In this document: positions 44,717 through 56,650 of the stretch, piece after piece
How the letters are laid out: each line of letters starts with the position of its first letter
How positions within the stretch are numbered: the first letter of the stretch is position 1
Source of the DNA: Aedes albopictus
Lineage: Eukaryota; Arthropoda; Insecta; Diptera; Culicidae
DNA: 64,000 nt
Assembly: GCF_035046485.1 (NCBI RefSeq)
Contig: NC_085137.1
Coordinates: 131,444,703 to 131,508,702, forward strand
Direction: 5' to 3'
The notes under the pieces: model-generated
What the model saw: the letters and a program-made list of their open reading frames with translations, nothing else
Database searches by the model: none
Told to the model about the DNA's origin: nothing
Program-made: the position numbers and the translations under genes

Positions 44717-45485
44717 AACATCTGCAAATAAATAATATTGAAGTCAATAAAACTACTTTTGTAGGGCTTTCATAATATGATTGAAACTACTCAAACTTCA
44801 AATTGTTGTTTAGGGTACAATAAGGATCAAATCTAAAACAAATGCTCGAATAGAGAATACGGGTATAAAATGGAACGTACTCACCTATTATTTTGTGAAC
44901 ACTATATTAGTCTGGCTGATTTGGTTTTTTTAACAGATTGATTAAAATTTAGTGTTTAACCAATCAAATTCAGAGTTTTAAACAACTCCATCTGGTATCG
45001 AAATCAAATGAGATACCTGTTTTTCTTTTTTTTATCAGAAAATTTATTACGTTTAATAAGAAATATAAACAAATCGTCAATGTGTGTCTTTTTGATTGTT
45101 TGAAAATAGAAAGACTCCAAAGTTTTCTCATCTTTCTATCCTTATAAAACTATGCATTGCTTTGCATGCATGTTGCATGTTGGTGTTTGTATCCATTGTT
45201 TTAAGAGGAATCAAATTTATGAAATTTACAGCATTAGACAGTAAGACTTTTTATTGAAAAAAAAACAATATAAAAGAAACATTGCATTTACATTTCAAAC
45301 TTTGCTCGATATTCCTTCAGATTTTTTTTTGCAATTACGATAACATCATTGAAAATTACTTCATCAATTCATTTAAAGAACGCGTCTTCAGAATTTGCGT
45401 TTTGAGACAGTAAAATGTTATGGTTTCTTCAGCATACGCGCAGTGTATTGAACAATTGTTTATAGGGTTAAGTTCATTTATTTCG
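44717..45485. other. Unique AT-rich interval
   Basis: Nothing recognised. Confidence 0.4.
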
Positions 45486-45489
45486 TAGA

Positions 45490-46760
45490 TTTTTTTTTTA
45501 AATTTCTTGGGTAATTCAAAATTTTTTTCGGGCATGCTGTCTGTAAATCTTTTGGAAATTTCTTTATTTTTGCCTTTCGGTATTTCGTCGAAAATTTCTT
45601 TGAAGAATATTTCGGTAATTCCCATGAATTCCTTAGGCAATTTCTTCGTATATTCTTTAATAATGGAAATTTGGAAATTTCTGCGGTAGTTTCTTTGAGA
45701 ATGTCTTTGACAATCACTTTGGAACTTGTTTCAAAATTTGCTCTAGGGATTTTATCGACAATTCCGTTGTAAATTTCATAGACAAATATCTTTGAGGTTT
45801 TTTTGAGAAGTCCTTCAGAAACTGTCCAAAATATCGGCCACTGCCCAAGTGTCTCGCTATCATTTTGAAATTTCTTTGACAACTCCATTGGATTCTTCTT
45901 CTACAATTCCTTGAGAAATTCCTTTCTTAAAGGAATTCCTTGAGCAATTTCTATAAAACAATCTTGAAAAAATCTTACAGAAATTCTTCCGGCAATTCCA
46001 TTAGGAATTTCTCAGGTAGTTTATTTTGATTTCTTCTGCGTTAGTTTTTTCCAAAATTCCTTTGTAGACTGATTCGGCAGTTCAATTTTCAAATTCTTTC
46101 GGCTATTACTTTGAAAATCCAAATTTTAATTTAGAATTTTTGAATTTACAAAAGAATTGGCGTAAAGAATTTTCGAAATAAATATTTGAGGAATTCCTAA
46201 CATAATTGGCGGTGAAATTTCCAAATACATGGTGGGTAGGGTTTTTTTTTGTGAAATTGCCGCAGCTGCTGCCTCAAAAAAATCCTAAGTATTAAAAAAA
46301 TCCTTATTTTATAGATCTACTTTAAGCAATTCACAAACATATTTTTGAAAAAAAAATCCAAAGTTCTTGCCGAAGAAATAAATATAAATACAGTAACATC
46401 AACATGTTAAGTAATTACAGGAGGAAAATTTCCCAAAACAATTTCAAAGGCATTTCAACCGGAATTTTCCAAAAGAATTTCCGCAATAATTATCGAAGAG
46501 ACGAACTAGCCAAGGGCTGAAAGTCTCTTAAATAAAGACAAATCAATCAATCGCAATAATTAACAATGCAATTACCACAAAAGTATAAAAAAACCGTCGA
46601 AATTTCCATAAAAATTATAGAAAAATCCAAAGGAATTGCTGAATTAAACTCTCCAAATGAATTTTCATGGAAATCGCCGAAGTAATATCCAAAGGTATTA
46701 TGCAACAAAGAAATTCACAAATAAATTGACGAGCGATTCGCCGTCAAAGTGTCTAAATAT
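45490..46760. repeat. Degenerate GAATTCC array 4, with strand switch
   Basis: Pyrimidine-rich on the plus strand from 45490 to about 46130 (GGAATTTCTTTG-type words), then purine-rich to 46760, giving a large imperfect head-to-head arrangement. The 59-bp retroposon at 46493-46551 lies in the second half. Confidence 0.65.
46493..46551 (+). mobile_element. 59-bp retroposed insertion (LINE 3' end), copy 2
   Basis: The insert reads TCGA, then AGAGACGAACTAGCC...GGGCTGAAAGTCTCT, TAAATAAAG and a (TCAA)n tail. It is bounded by the 11-bp direct repeat CGCAATAATTA (46482-46492 and 46552-46562). It begins at the same hairpin as the copy at 21495-21556. The hairpin AGAGAC/GTCTCT and AATAAA are intact. 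Confidence 0.85.
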
Positions 46761-46802
46761 TTTTCCAAAAAATCTCAAATTAATTGATCAACAAATTTCA
46801 AA

Positions 46803-47030
46803 TGTCTTCTTCCTGCTTCGTGTTCGATGAACACTTCCTCAGTTATCAACTGAGAGCTTTCTCTGTAAATGACCATTTTGCATTTGTAATATCGTGTGGC
46901 CGTCACGAAGATACTCTATGCCTGGGAGTTAAAGAAATTTCTTTTACGAAAAGTTCCTTGACCAACCGAGAATTGAACCCGTCATCCTCATCATGCTGAA
47001 TATCTAAACCTTGATAGCTGTGGCTAAGAT
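46803..47030 (-). mobile_element. tRNA-derived SINE, second subfamily
   Basis: On the minus strand: a tRNA-like head with B box GGGTTCAATTCTCGG, then GGTCAAGGAACTTTTCGTAA and CCAGGCATAGAGTATCTTCG, ending TTGATAACTGAGGAAGTGTT and CGAACACGAAGCAGG. The body shares the CATAGAGTATC and AACTGAGGAAGTG words with the SINE at 25372-25633 but differs enough to be another subfamily. The boundaries are approximate because no target duplication was fixed. Confidence 0.7.
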
Positions 47031-47439
47031 GGCCGAGATATTTAAAATTGTGTTTTGGATTTTTCTTATTGCAAAAAAAAAACTATACAGTCTTCTAGTC
47101 ATTCCTTTTGAAATTGTTCTCGGACAGTTTTTTTTTTTTCATATCATCAGCGGATATTAAGCTACAATTTAAAATAAATGTATGCGAATGCGAAAACAAT
47201 TTCGACTTTTTTAAAAATTAGTCGAGAGTCGAAAAAAATATTCTTTTTGCAGACAATTTTTGGTTTCCTATTTTAAAAACACATGGTAAGTATAACCTAA
47301 CTAAATCGTAGATGGAATAGACATGCGTCAACTGGTCGTTTTTGAAAACAAAACGGTCATTTAAAAAAATCACTCTGGCACTCTGGTTATTCAAATCCTC
47401 ATTTTTTGTGTGATTTCATTAGCTTTATGAGGTTAGAAC
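47031..47439. other. Unique AT-rich interval
   Basis: Nothing recognised. Confidence 0.4.
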
Positions 47440-48060
47440 AACTTCACTGGTATTCCTTCTGGGGATTCCTTTAGGAATGCATTCCTGGTTCTTTCAGGAT
47501 TCTTACAGGTGCTTTATTTTGAATCCAAAAATTCGACCTAGGCATTTCTCCAGCAACTCTTGAAAGATTTCCAGGATGAATTCCTGGATGTTTCTAGAAA
47601 AAAGCAGAAATTCCTGGAGTATTCCTAGAGAAAAAAAAAAACTTAAAGGAGATTTTTATAAGGAACTTCACAACAAGAAGTCCTCGGGGATTTTCATTAG
47701 GAACTCCTAGAGAACTCTTAGAAGAAACTCCTACAACATTTCTAGATGAAGCTTCTGAAGGATTCCCGAAAGGAACCCTTGGAGCTATCCATAAATAACT
47801 CTTGGAAGATTGGCAAAGAGTACTCCTGGAGAATTTTTAGAATGAACTCCTGGAAGATTCTCAGAACGAGCTTCTGCAGTATTACCAGAGGAACCCTTGG
47901 AGCATTTATTTAGGAATTCCTGAACAAACTCCTGGAGGATTCCTTAGAGAAACTCTTGGAAGAAACGCAGTAAGAAGTTTTGGAGATATTACAAAGACGA
48001 TTGTTGAGTGAATTCAGCTGAAGCTTTAGAAGTATTCCACGTCGTCCAATAAATTCAAGA
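47440..48060. repeat. Degenerate GAATTCC array 5
   Basis: Words CTCCTGGAAGATTC, GGAACTCCTAGAG and similar recur loosely every 24-33 nt. Confidence 0.6.
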
Positions 48061-48730
48061 AGAAACTACTACTATATCCATTTGGGAAATACGGAACACC
48101 CGGGAATTCAGAATCACCGGAAAAAATACGGGAAATCCACGGGAAATTGTAAAAAGCACCGGGAAACATCTTTGTGGTGTCTATACTGTATTAGTGCAAG
48201 TCTTGAATAGAATGATACCAACACTAACAGAGTTGCCAGTTCAAAAAAAAAACCTTTTTTTTATTTTTAACGGGCGGCCTCTCATAAATTCAAGTAGTTT
48301 CTGTTGGATCTCAATAAATTCATGTACAAGAAATCTGAATACTTTCTAGGCGAAATTTTCAGATTTCTGGAAGATTTCTCGAAGGACTTTTTCGAGTCTT
48401 GCTAGGAAAATACTGAGAGCAGGATTCTCTCGAAAATACCGAAAAAGTCAATGAAGGCCCTCTCGGAATTCCTGAAGAACTCGGTAAACCTGCAGGCGGA
48501 CGTTTCTTCTGTCTCTTTGCCATGTATTCTTTATATTTACGTTAAAAAAAATGTGTCAGTTCCTGGAGGAATTTCTTATTGGAACATTATTCAGTTTCTG
48601 CCAGATCCCTTTGAAAGAAGTCAAGGAGAAAATTCTTGAAAAAAATCCTGATAGAATTCACAGCGAAATCCAACCTATTCGCTTCTGTACAGAGTTTTAG
48701 AGAAGCTTTAATCTGAAGAGTGGAGTACAA
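48061..48730. repeat. Mixed repeat debris, GAATTCC-like
   Basis: 48070-48170 carries CGGGAAAT/CACCGGGAAA words; 48340-48700 returns to weak GAATTCC-like repeats. A 62-codon frame at 48451-48639 is not supported. Confidence 0.4.
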
Positions 48731-48732
48731 TA

Positions 48733-51700
48733 GAGGCTTTCCACGGACCAGCACGAATCCATTTTAATCGATGTTTTTTAATCTATTTGATATTTTTGTA
48801 TACTATTCCTTTTTATGTGAGAAACCATTTTTTCATACCAAAAGTTCATAATTTGTCTCGACTAACTTTCAAATAGGGCCTATGAAAAAATGGAACACAA
48901 GCAAATAAAAAATTATAACACGCAAACGGCTTGTTCGATCGAAAAGGTGTCTTCAGCAAAGTTGAAGAATAATATACGGCGGCTCTCAGAAAAATACACA
49001 TTGAAAACTTTATTAAGTTTTTCTTCTGAAAAAACTGAATTTTGTTACTAAAAATAAAATATCTCAAAAAGCTATTTTTTTACCTTCGTGTTTTTTTGTG
49101 AGAATAAAGTTCATTCTGTTAGCTATCATCTGTAAAATTTTTATAGTGGTGAAAAAATGTACAAAAAAGTTATAGCACTTTGAACATTTTTGGTTGCGTA
49201 TTTTTTTAGAGTGCATGACGAATTTCCCGCAAACTAGATTTTGGGGTTGGCAGCACCCTCTCAGATTTCAATGGAATTGTGTAGGTATGAAGACTATGTG
49301 CTTTAAAGCAACGTTGCATACTTTGTTGGTTTTTTTTGTTAAGTTTATCTACACTAATATTTGAAAAGGGCTTAAGTTTTTGACCATTTTTTTATACCAA
49401 TGTAACTTAAAAATAACATGACCTACAAAAAAAGTGTGGTATGTGTGACTTTAAGGTATTTGTATGAACTTGCAAGTAAAAAATTGAAATATTGAAAAAA
49501 TGATCACGCTAAAAAAAGTTACAAAATAAATTGAAGTCAATTTGGAATACATGCCCATTTGCGAATCTAAATTAATCCTATTTCGGAGAACCAAACCCCA
49601 CACCAACCATTAAGAATAGATTTCAAAATGGATCAAAGTAATTAAATCGCTGTTATCTGAATCTAACCCAACACAAAATGTTTTTTTTTGAGTCAAACCA
49701 ATTTTTGTGTATTTTTATACGTGGATTTTCACATATTAATATTGAACATAGCTTTATATGTTTCAATTATAAATCTATCCAATACAAAGAATATAATTTA
49801 GGATTCTCTTTTGAACCAGAACACCATATCTGTTACACAGAAATTCAGAACCAGAAGACGAATTTCAACTTAAAAGTTTTCTTATTCATGGGAGAATCTT
49901 TTTTTTTAGAATACAATAAATACATTGCATTAGATAGACTTGTGAATCAAACATATGGAGCTATGTTTAATTTAATATATGAAAATATCTGTAAAAAACG
50001 CCCTGGATAAAAACTTTTATTTTCTACCGAAGAGAAACACGCAAAATGATGACATGAAGTATTTGTTGTTAGGAACCGTCCACTAAAGACGTAGCATTTT
50101 AGGGGAAGTTTATGATATTGCTAGGGGCCTTCTATTAGGTATGGGAGAATATACTTTAAGAGGGGAGGAGCTGTCCAAAATTTTCCACTAATGCTACCGT
50201 GATTTCGAATGCAGCGATATGGTCAAACTCAAACGTACAGTCGATCACCCAAAGAAAGTCAAACTCATAGCAATAAAAGAAGTACGACCACGATTCTCAT
50301 CAGTCAACGAGATTGAAACTTTTACTACAAATCATTTTATTGCAATAGGTGAATATCATTTAAAATAAAAAATCAATAATTTTGCTTTCGGGATGCAATT
50401 GATCAGTAAATGAAATACCTTTGCATGTGCCAAAAATATATTTTCTACCTGAATTAACCACCCCAGAATGCGAAATGCTACGCAAAACTTTTACGAATTT
50501 TCTCTATTTTTTATTATTCAAGTTTTAAATTTAATAAATTTCATGAAAACGCCTTAAAGTATACAGTTTTCATACTGAAAAAGTGATTACTTCCTGAAAA
50601 GTGCAATTTTATGTATAAATTTGAATATTTATAAAATTTTGATGATGAAATCGTGTTTAGCAAATACTTGGCAGCTAAAAGCATCCATTCGAATATTCAT
50701 TACATGTGCGATACAGCCACGGTAACAAAAGTTTGAAAGGGTATTTGAGATTCGCCAAACACGCAATTACGGTAAATATTGAATTTATTACAGAAATATG
50801 TGACTAATTGACTGTAAAACATGTAACTCATCATTCAATAATCCTTCAGCCGGATGATGGTCATTTTCTACAAATTGTTTTAAGTTTAAAGCAATATTTT
50901 TAACAAATGAAAATGACCCTCACGTCGATCAATTTCACCCGAAATCACGGTACCTCAGAAATGCTTCTCTTCAAAAGTGCCCATCTTGCGATATATGGCA
51001 AAATTTTCAATAATTGCAAAAATGCATGTTTTGCAAATTGAAATAATTTTTCTTATTTGCATTTTTTTTACTTTTAAAGCGTATTGACATTTTTCAATGT
51101 TATGAAAGTTCACATAATTATCTAAAAGTCACCCATACATAACTTGTTTTGTCAGTAATGTAATTTTTAAGTTATATTGAGTAAAAAACGGTCGAATACT
51201 TAAGCCCTTTTCAAATATTAGTCTAGATAAATAAAAAAAACAACGTATGCAATCTTGCTTTAAAATACATAGTCTTTAAACCTAAGAAATTCCATCGGAT
51301 TCTGAGACAGTTTTGCCAAACCTTTACGGCGAGTTTGCGTGAATTCGTCATACACTCTAAAAAAACACACAACCGAAAATGTTCAAAGTGCCCTAACTTT
51401 TTTGTACATTTATTTACCATTATGAAATTTCTACAGATGGTAGCTAACAGAATCAACTTTATTCTCACAAAATATCACGAAGGTAAAAAAGTAGCTTTTT
51501 GAGATATTTTATTTTTAGTAACAAAATTCAGTTTTTTTGGAAGAAAAACTAAATAAATTTTTCAATGTGTATTTTTCTGAGAGCCACCATTTATTAATCT
51601 ACAACTTTGCCGAAGAGAGTTTTCCGATCAAACAAGCAGTTTCGGAGATATGATTTTTCATTTGCATTTGTTCCATTTTTTCATTGGCCCTATTTGAAAG

Positions 51701-51842
51701 TTAGTCGAGACTCCATAAAAAGTTTTAATATGAAAAAATGGTTATTTATATTGATTAGAACAGCTGTGCAAAATTATATGCAAATCAAAAATGCAAAATT
51801 TAAAAAAATGGATTTTTTTCGTGCTGCTTCGTGGAAAGCCTC
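48733..51842. mobile_element. 3.1-kb foldback element, 4-bp TSD
   Basis: The ends are GAGGCTTTCCACGGACCAGC and the complement GAGGCTTTCCACGAAGCAGC, flanked by AATA at 48729-48732 and 51843-51846. The arms of about 770 bp (48733-49500 and 51050-51842) are inverted with moderate divergence; the roughly 1.5-kb middle is not. The middle holds a 110-codon frame (49678-50010) rich in aromatic residues that I do not recognise. The terminal pattern GANNCWTTCCACG and the 4-bp duplication resemble the elements at 1151 and 39169. Confidence 0.8.
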
Positions 51843-51884
51843 AATACAGGAAATTATTTCAAGTTTTCCAAAAAAAAAGCTACT

Positions 51885-52230
51885 CCTGAGTCCTGAAAGA
51901 CTCTGATGGAATCCCATAAGAAATTTCTAACAGATTTCCTGAGTACAGTAACAGAATCCACAGAACAATCTTCAACGGGATCTATGAAGAAATTTTAGAA
52001 AGTTTATTGAAAATATGTGACTTTCTAGAAGCATTGCTCAAATGTCCGGAAGAGTATCGCACAGAATCCCTGATATTTTTACGGTAATTTAAGGCAAACA
52101 GAAGAGATTTCTTAGCAGGACCCACGGAGTACTTCCTGATGGACGAAATGTTGTATGTCCTCGAGAGATTATTAGGGAAGAACTCAAAAGTTTTTCTATA
52201 AAATTCGGAGAAAATCGATGTCAGAAGATT
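51885..52230. repeat. Weak GAATTCC-like array
   Basis: Loose repetition of TGGAATCCCATAAGAAATTTC-like words, the same family as the other blocks. Confidence 0.4.
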
Positions 52231-52493
52231 TTGGATTCAGCCTGTAAATTGTTAAAAATGAACAAATCATATGGAGATTTTTCACAAAATGTAACAAACA
52301 ATTGATACATGATATTCTTCGAAGACCAGGTGGTTCACTAAAATGTTTTGATATTTTTTAATGATATTCGCTAAAAATTTCGGAAAAAAATCAGGCACAA
52401 TGACATCAACTTCAATAACATTTTCATATAGGTTCGATGTCCTTGTTATAGAAAATACCCTTTCAATAGACTTCCATCCTAAATTTTGGTGTG

Positions 52494-52749
52494 TCTATCT
52501 ATATATATAAATGCAGTGGCATACGTGGGACCGCGCATAACTGGCGAACGGATGATCCGATTTGGGTCGTCTAAGTTTTGTGCTGTTAGTTTTCACATAA
52601 GAAAGGTTTATGAGGCAAAAAAACATGGGCAAATAGAGAGTTTTTGCAAATCGCGTTTTCATACATTTTGAACGGGGACATGGGCTTGGCTAGGGACTTG
52701 AATCGTCAAAAACGCAGTAGGCAAGACAAAGTTTGCCGGGTTCAGCTAG
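52494..52749 (+). mobile_element. Helitron-like non-autonomous element
   Basis: It starts TCTATCTATATATATAAATG and ends TTTGCCGGGTTCAGCTAG, followed by T. A TC start, a CTAG end and lack of inverted repeats or target duplication fit Helitrons, and CTGGCGAACGGATGATCCGATTTG is a sequence type seen in insect non-autonomous Helitrons (from memory, not searched). The 61-codon frame inside is not a gene. The conventional 3' hairpin is not obvious by eye. Confidence 0.55.
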
Positions 52750-52750
52750 T

Positions 52751-53000
52751 ATATGAATAAAAATGGAATTGTGTTTATATGCCACGAATAGGTTCGGGAA
52801 CGGGTCAACGGATATGCTTCATTCTTTCACTGTTGCATTCGTGCAGGGCTCCGACGTGTTCGTGCGAAAAAAAATATTGGAAATGGTGTCCGGGAAGGCA
52901 AGAAAAACACTAATATCTGAAATTCCGTTTTAAGCGGCTCTTTCTATGAAACTGAATGTCAAAAACACAATAGGCAGGCAGTACGATGAATGCAGCTAGT
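52751..53000 (+). mobile_element. Second Helitron-like copy, tandem and diverged
   Basis: It begins immediately after the first copy (ATATGAATAAAAATGGAATT) and ends AATGCAGCTAGT. It shares GGTTCGGGAACGGGTCAACGG-like central words and the AACACAATAGGCA...GCAGCTAGT end pattern with the first copy (AACGCAGTAGGCA...TCAGCTAGT). Confidence 0.45.
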
Positions 53001-53219
53001 GAAAGATAAATTAACGTCGGTTATTGTAAATTTAGTTAGTTTTATTTTTATTTTTTTTCAGCCAGGAAATTCCTATCAAATTATAGACTAAGTTAAAACT
53101 ACGCATAAAAATGCACTGAGAAGCGTCATACTAGAACAACAATTTGCGTTTGTTCATACTTGGTAAGTTTGTCTATATTCGAGAGAAATACGGGAATCGG
53201 AAAACTGCATTTGAATATG

Positions 53220-53770
53220 GACACCCTGACTGCAGGAATACAAGAAGAAATTCTTGGACGATTTCAAGAAGGATTTCCTAGAAGAATCCCAGAAGGAGCT
53301 CCTTGGAGAATAATTTTGGGAGGAAGATTTGGAGAATTCGAGTTTTTCTTGAAGGAATGTCAGTAGAAGTTTATGGAGAGATTTCAAAAAATAATACTGG
53401 AAGATTTCCCGTAGGAACTTCTGAAGATAATCTCGGAGGAACTCTTCAAAAAATTCCAGAAGGAATATCTGGGTGAATCTCAAAAGCAAATCTTGGTATT
53501 GGTGAAATCCCAGAATGGGTTCTTTATTGCTGGTGGAACTCCTGCTGTAGGAAAAAATGACAACTTGCTTCTGAGATTAAGAAGGAACTCCTGGAGAAAT
53601 CCTAGAGTTCAGTAACTCGTTCTTTGAAAACTCATCGAGCTGAGCGAAATCCTTGGGTGAACTCTCTGGCAAAATCTAAAAGTAGTAGAGAAGTTCAAAG
53701 AGATTTCATGGACAAATTCCTTTAGATTTTTTAAAATATCCCACAAAAAAATTCAAACATCTAAAAGGAT
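53220..53770. repeat. Degenerate GAATTCC array 6
   Basis: Words GAAGGATTTCCTAGAAGAAT, GGAACTTCTGAAG and similar at loose 24-30 nt spacing; a 111-codon minus-strand frame is a by-product. Confidence 0.6.
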
Positions 53771-54128
53771 ACGTGAAGGAATTTTGACATCACTCAACTG
53801 TGGTGAAACCCTTTTTTCGTCATTAGTTAGAAAACTGTAAAATATAAAGTGTACAACTAGATTGTGCTAAAAGTTATCAAAGAATAACTAAGTTTTATAG
53901 TAAATTGCATAACTGCTTAGGATTGTGTTTCCTAGGAAAAAAACTTCAAGTCGAAAAATTGCATAACATTTTGCAATGATGTCTTAGAAGATGTTTGATG
54001 ATATTTGAAGGACTTTTAGAGAAAAAATATAATTTAATTTTTACGAAAATCTTACCCTTGTTTTTTATTATTTTTCTGTAGAAAGCTGACTCCAGCCTCT
54101 AAATTTGCTAAGTAGCGTAAAATGGTAA
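53771..54128. other. Unique AT-rich interval
   Basis: Nothing recognised. Confidence 0.4.
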
Positions 54129-54142
54129 AGTGCTTCTGATTA

Positions 54143-55018
54143 CTTCTTCTTCTTTATGGCTCTACGTCCTCACTGGGACTTGGCCTGCCTCGCTTCAACT
54201 TAGTTTTCTTTGAGCACTTCCACAGTTATTAACCCTCTAATACCCAATCCCGCCTTTAGACGGGGTATAGTTTGAGCATTTTTGTAATTTTTGTGTCGTG
54301 GAAAATCTTTTTTTTTTATATTTTTGGCAAATATTTAGGACTGTTCTGTATATCTCAAAATGGTTTTTGGTTTATTTTAAAGCGTATTTACATTTTTTTT
54401 AAATCATTGAAAAAATGATGTTTAAGTCACCTTTTAGAAGTCATTGTTTATTTTGTATTGAATCGCTACAATTAACATATTTTAAATTTTTCCCAAATCA
54501 TACTATCCTTGTTTAATAGTTTAAGGGAATAGAATACACTCCAAAATTATTTTCCATAAAATTACACGGAAAATAAAATTTTCTGTGAAAAAAATTTAAA
54601 ATAATAATATTACAACAATAACCATAAAATCTCAAAATGTTTTCATCTCAAAAAATCCGTACCCCAAATTGGCTTCCAGGAAAAATATAAAAGTGTGGGG
54701 ATGTTCAAAAATAAAAATTAGAAAAATCAAAAACTGAAATTCACAAAATCGAGAATTAAAAAGAATCATCTTCCAAAACATGTTTAAATCGATTTTAGAT
54801 GACGAAAAATGATATTTTGATCAAAATCAAAAATTTGGGTATTAGAGGGTTAATTGAAGGGCTTTCTTTGCCTGCCATTGCATGAATGTGTATAAATATT
54901 GTGTAGTTCAATGATACACTATGCCCAGGGAGTCGAGAAAATTTTCTCGACCGGAACGGGAATCAAAACCGCCGTCTCGGAATTGGCGATCCACAGCCTT
55001 AACCACCAGGCTAACTGG
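54143..55018 (-). mobile_element. tRNA-derived SINE split by a TTAA MITE
   Basis: Same family as 25372-25633, on the minus strand: the (AAG)n tail and GCCATAAAG end lie at 54143-54165 and the A/B-box head at about 54965-55018. TGCTTCTGA with neighbouring bases flanks both ends (54129-54142 and 55019-55032, one difference) and is the target duplication. The body is interrupted at 54233-54849; the interrupted phrase CAGTTATTAATTGAAG is intact in the other SINE copies. A 63-codon frame over the head is a by-product. Confidence 0.88.
54233..54849. mobile_element. 617-bp TTAA-flanked MITE
   Basis: The ends are CCCTCTAATACCCAA and its exact reverse complement, flanked by TTAA at 54229-54232 and 54850-54853. 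The SINE it interrupts supplies the empty site. CCCT ends and a TTAA target are typical of piggyBac elements. The interior is AT-rich with no long frame. Confidence 0.92.
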
Positions 55019-55359
55019 AGTGCTTCTGACTATTTCTTCTCAAATTTTCATTTTTCATCGATTTATAAATCAAACAAATGGAAAAATTTGCATTTTTCTT
55101 ATATTTTTTTAATTTTTGAATTTTTTGTAACTTAAATATGGTTGGATGTAGGACAAAAATATTGAACTTATTTATAGATACATATGTACTTTTTCCCATA
55201 AGATCTTCATTCTCACTTGATCTTGATGCTAAATTTTCCCGCTTATTGATTCGCATCCACCTTAATGCACTGCTTTCAGCCGATAAAATCTCACACACAA
55301 CAAGCCATTACTCATTTCTTACAATGATGCGAAGGTATTCGCCGCGGTTACAACGATGC

Positions 55360-56650
55360 TGGTGAGCAGGGCAAGCGTGGACACGGGTTCAGTCAGCCAG
55401 TCAGTCAGTCGGTGGTGGTCTGAATGAATTACGCGCGCGAATGAAATGGTTTTTATGCTTATGCTAGAGGTAGCCAACTGCCACCGCGCCGCCCACTACT
55501 CATCACAGACAGACGGTTACGACGGACGCGAGAGTGAAGCGATTGCGATCCGATGCGGGTAATGTCGGCTACAAATGTGCATACATAAATAACTCCGCGG
55601 TGCGAAGACGGGCAATGCGTATGCAATGCACAGGAAGTAGGTACACACAGAACCTCAGCCACCAAAGTCCAAAGTGCTTTTCCTACAACGCATTACGAAA
55701 TCCCGGCAGTCAGCCAGCCAGCCAGCCAGCCAGCATTGACCGCTAAACTAGGTACCAGCAGAAGCGCAGCGACTATTTATTATGCGATTCGGGCCTTTGG
55801 ATCGACGAGGCATATGTAATGGGGATTGGTGGCAGTACCGTTAGTTTCATCCATAAAATCGAGATTCGGACAACGTATGGACTTCCAGCTGCAGAGCGGA
55901 GGAGGAAGACCCCTAGCCAGAGGCAGCGGGTCGTGGGCTGACTCTGACTAGTGCTATGTTTCACGTTCCGTTCGTTCGGTGAGCTATGCTGCGCTGCTTC
56001 CTCCATGGGGTTTTTCTTCCAGTGACTTCCTGGTAGGCCTTTCTTTGTTGCAAGCGAAGCAGCGAATAATCGCTCGTCTCGGTAACGTTATAATCGATTA
56101 GTATAGGTGTTGTCACTTTACCGCATGCTTTCCAAATGACCTACATCCTGTTGCTTGCTTGCGCCCGGCCCGGAGTAGGGTTAGGTATTGATTGAACCAG
56201 TTTTGCGACAACTTGTCACCAGCTCCCGTCCCGGCAGCAACAGTAGAACGTTGCCAATTCGCTTCGCTGCGGCGATATTGGCAACCGCACATTGTATTGG
56301 TTTTCCTTTTTTTTTTGAACATGGAACGAGTTCTTGCGGAGCGCCGCTGCCCTCGGGTCGCTGGACTGCTGCTGTTGGTGACAAACCTAGTGACAGGCCT
56401 CAGCGACTTGACCACATATGGGCATCACATACGATACCGAGGGTCAACGACTCGACTCGGCCGGGCACGTTCACAATTATCGGGAATGTGTCAAGCCAAA
56501 AAGTTCCTCCGCATTATGATGGCGGTGTGTGCCACTTTGTGGTTACCGATTGGCCCCTTTTGTCTAGTTGGGCGCTGCTGAGTTTGGGTTCGGGGCCGGT
56601 TGATGGGTTGCATTGCGGACCTATCATTTGAGAGTCATTTTCACGTACAC
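55360..56650. other. GC-rich unique island with overlapping frames
   Basis: No repeats are shared with the rest of the window apart from short (CAGT)/(CAGC) tracts. Two overlapping plus-strand frames occupy 56188-56631 (147 codons) and 56192-56581 (129 codons). In the second, the ATG at 56322 is followed by a basic stretch and a hydrophobic run (VAGLLLLVTNLVTG) resembling a signal peptide, but the downstream residues show no known domain. Minus-strand frames overlap too. The island may contain a first exon, promoter or conserved non-coding DNA; nothing distinguishes these. Confidence 0.3.
55711..55734 (+). repeat. (CAGC)6 microsatellite
   Basis: Six exact CAGC units; CAGT-type units occur at about 55391-55409 as well. 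Confidence 0.9.

Noticed and set aside
46784..46999. 71-codon frame
   Set aside because: It is the reverse strand of a SINE body and head.
49678..50010. 110-codon frame in the foldback as a transposase
   Set aside because: No catalytic motif, AT-driven composition, and much too short for a transposase.
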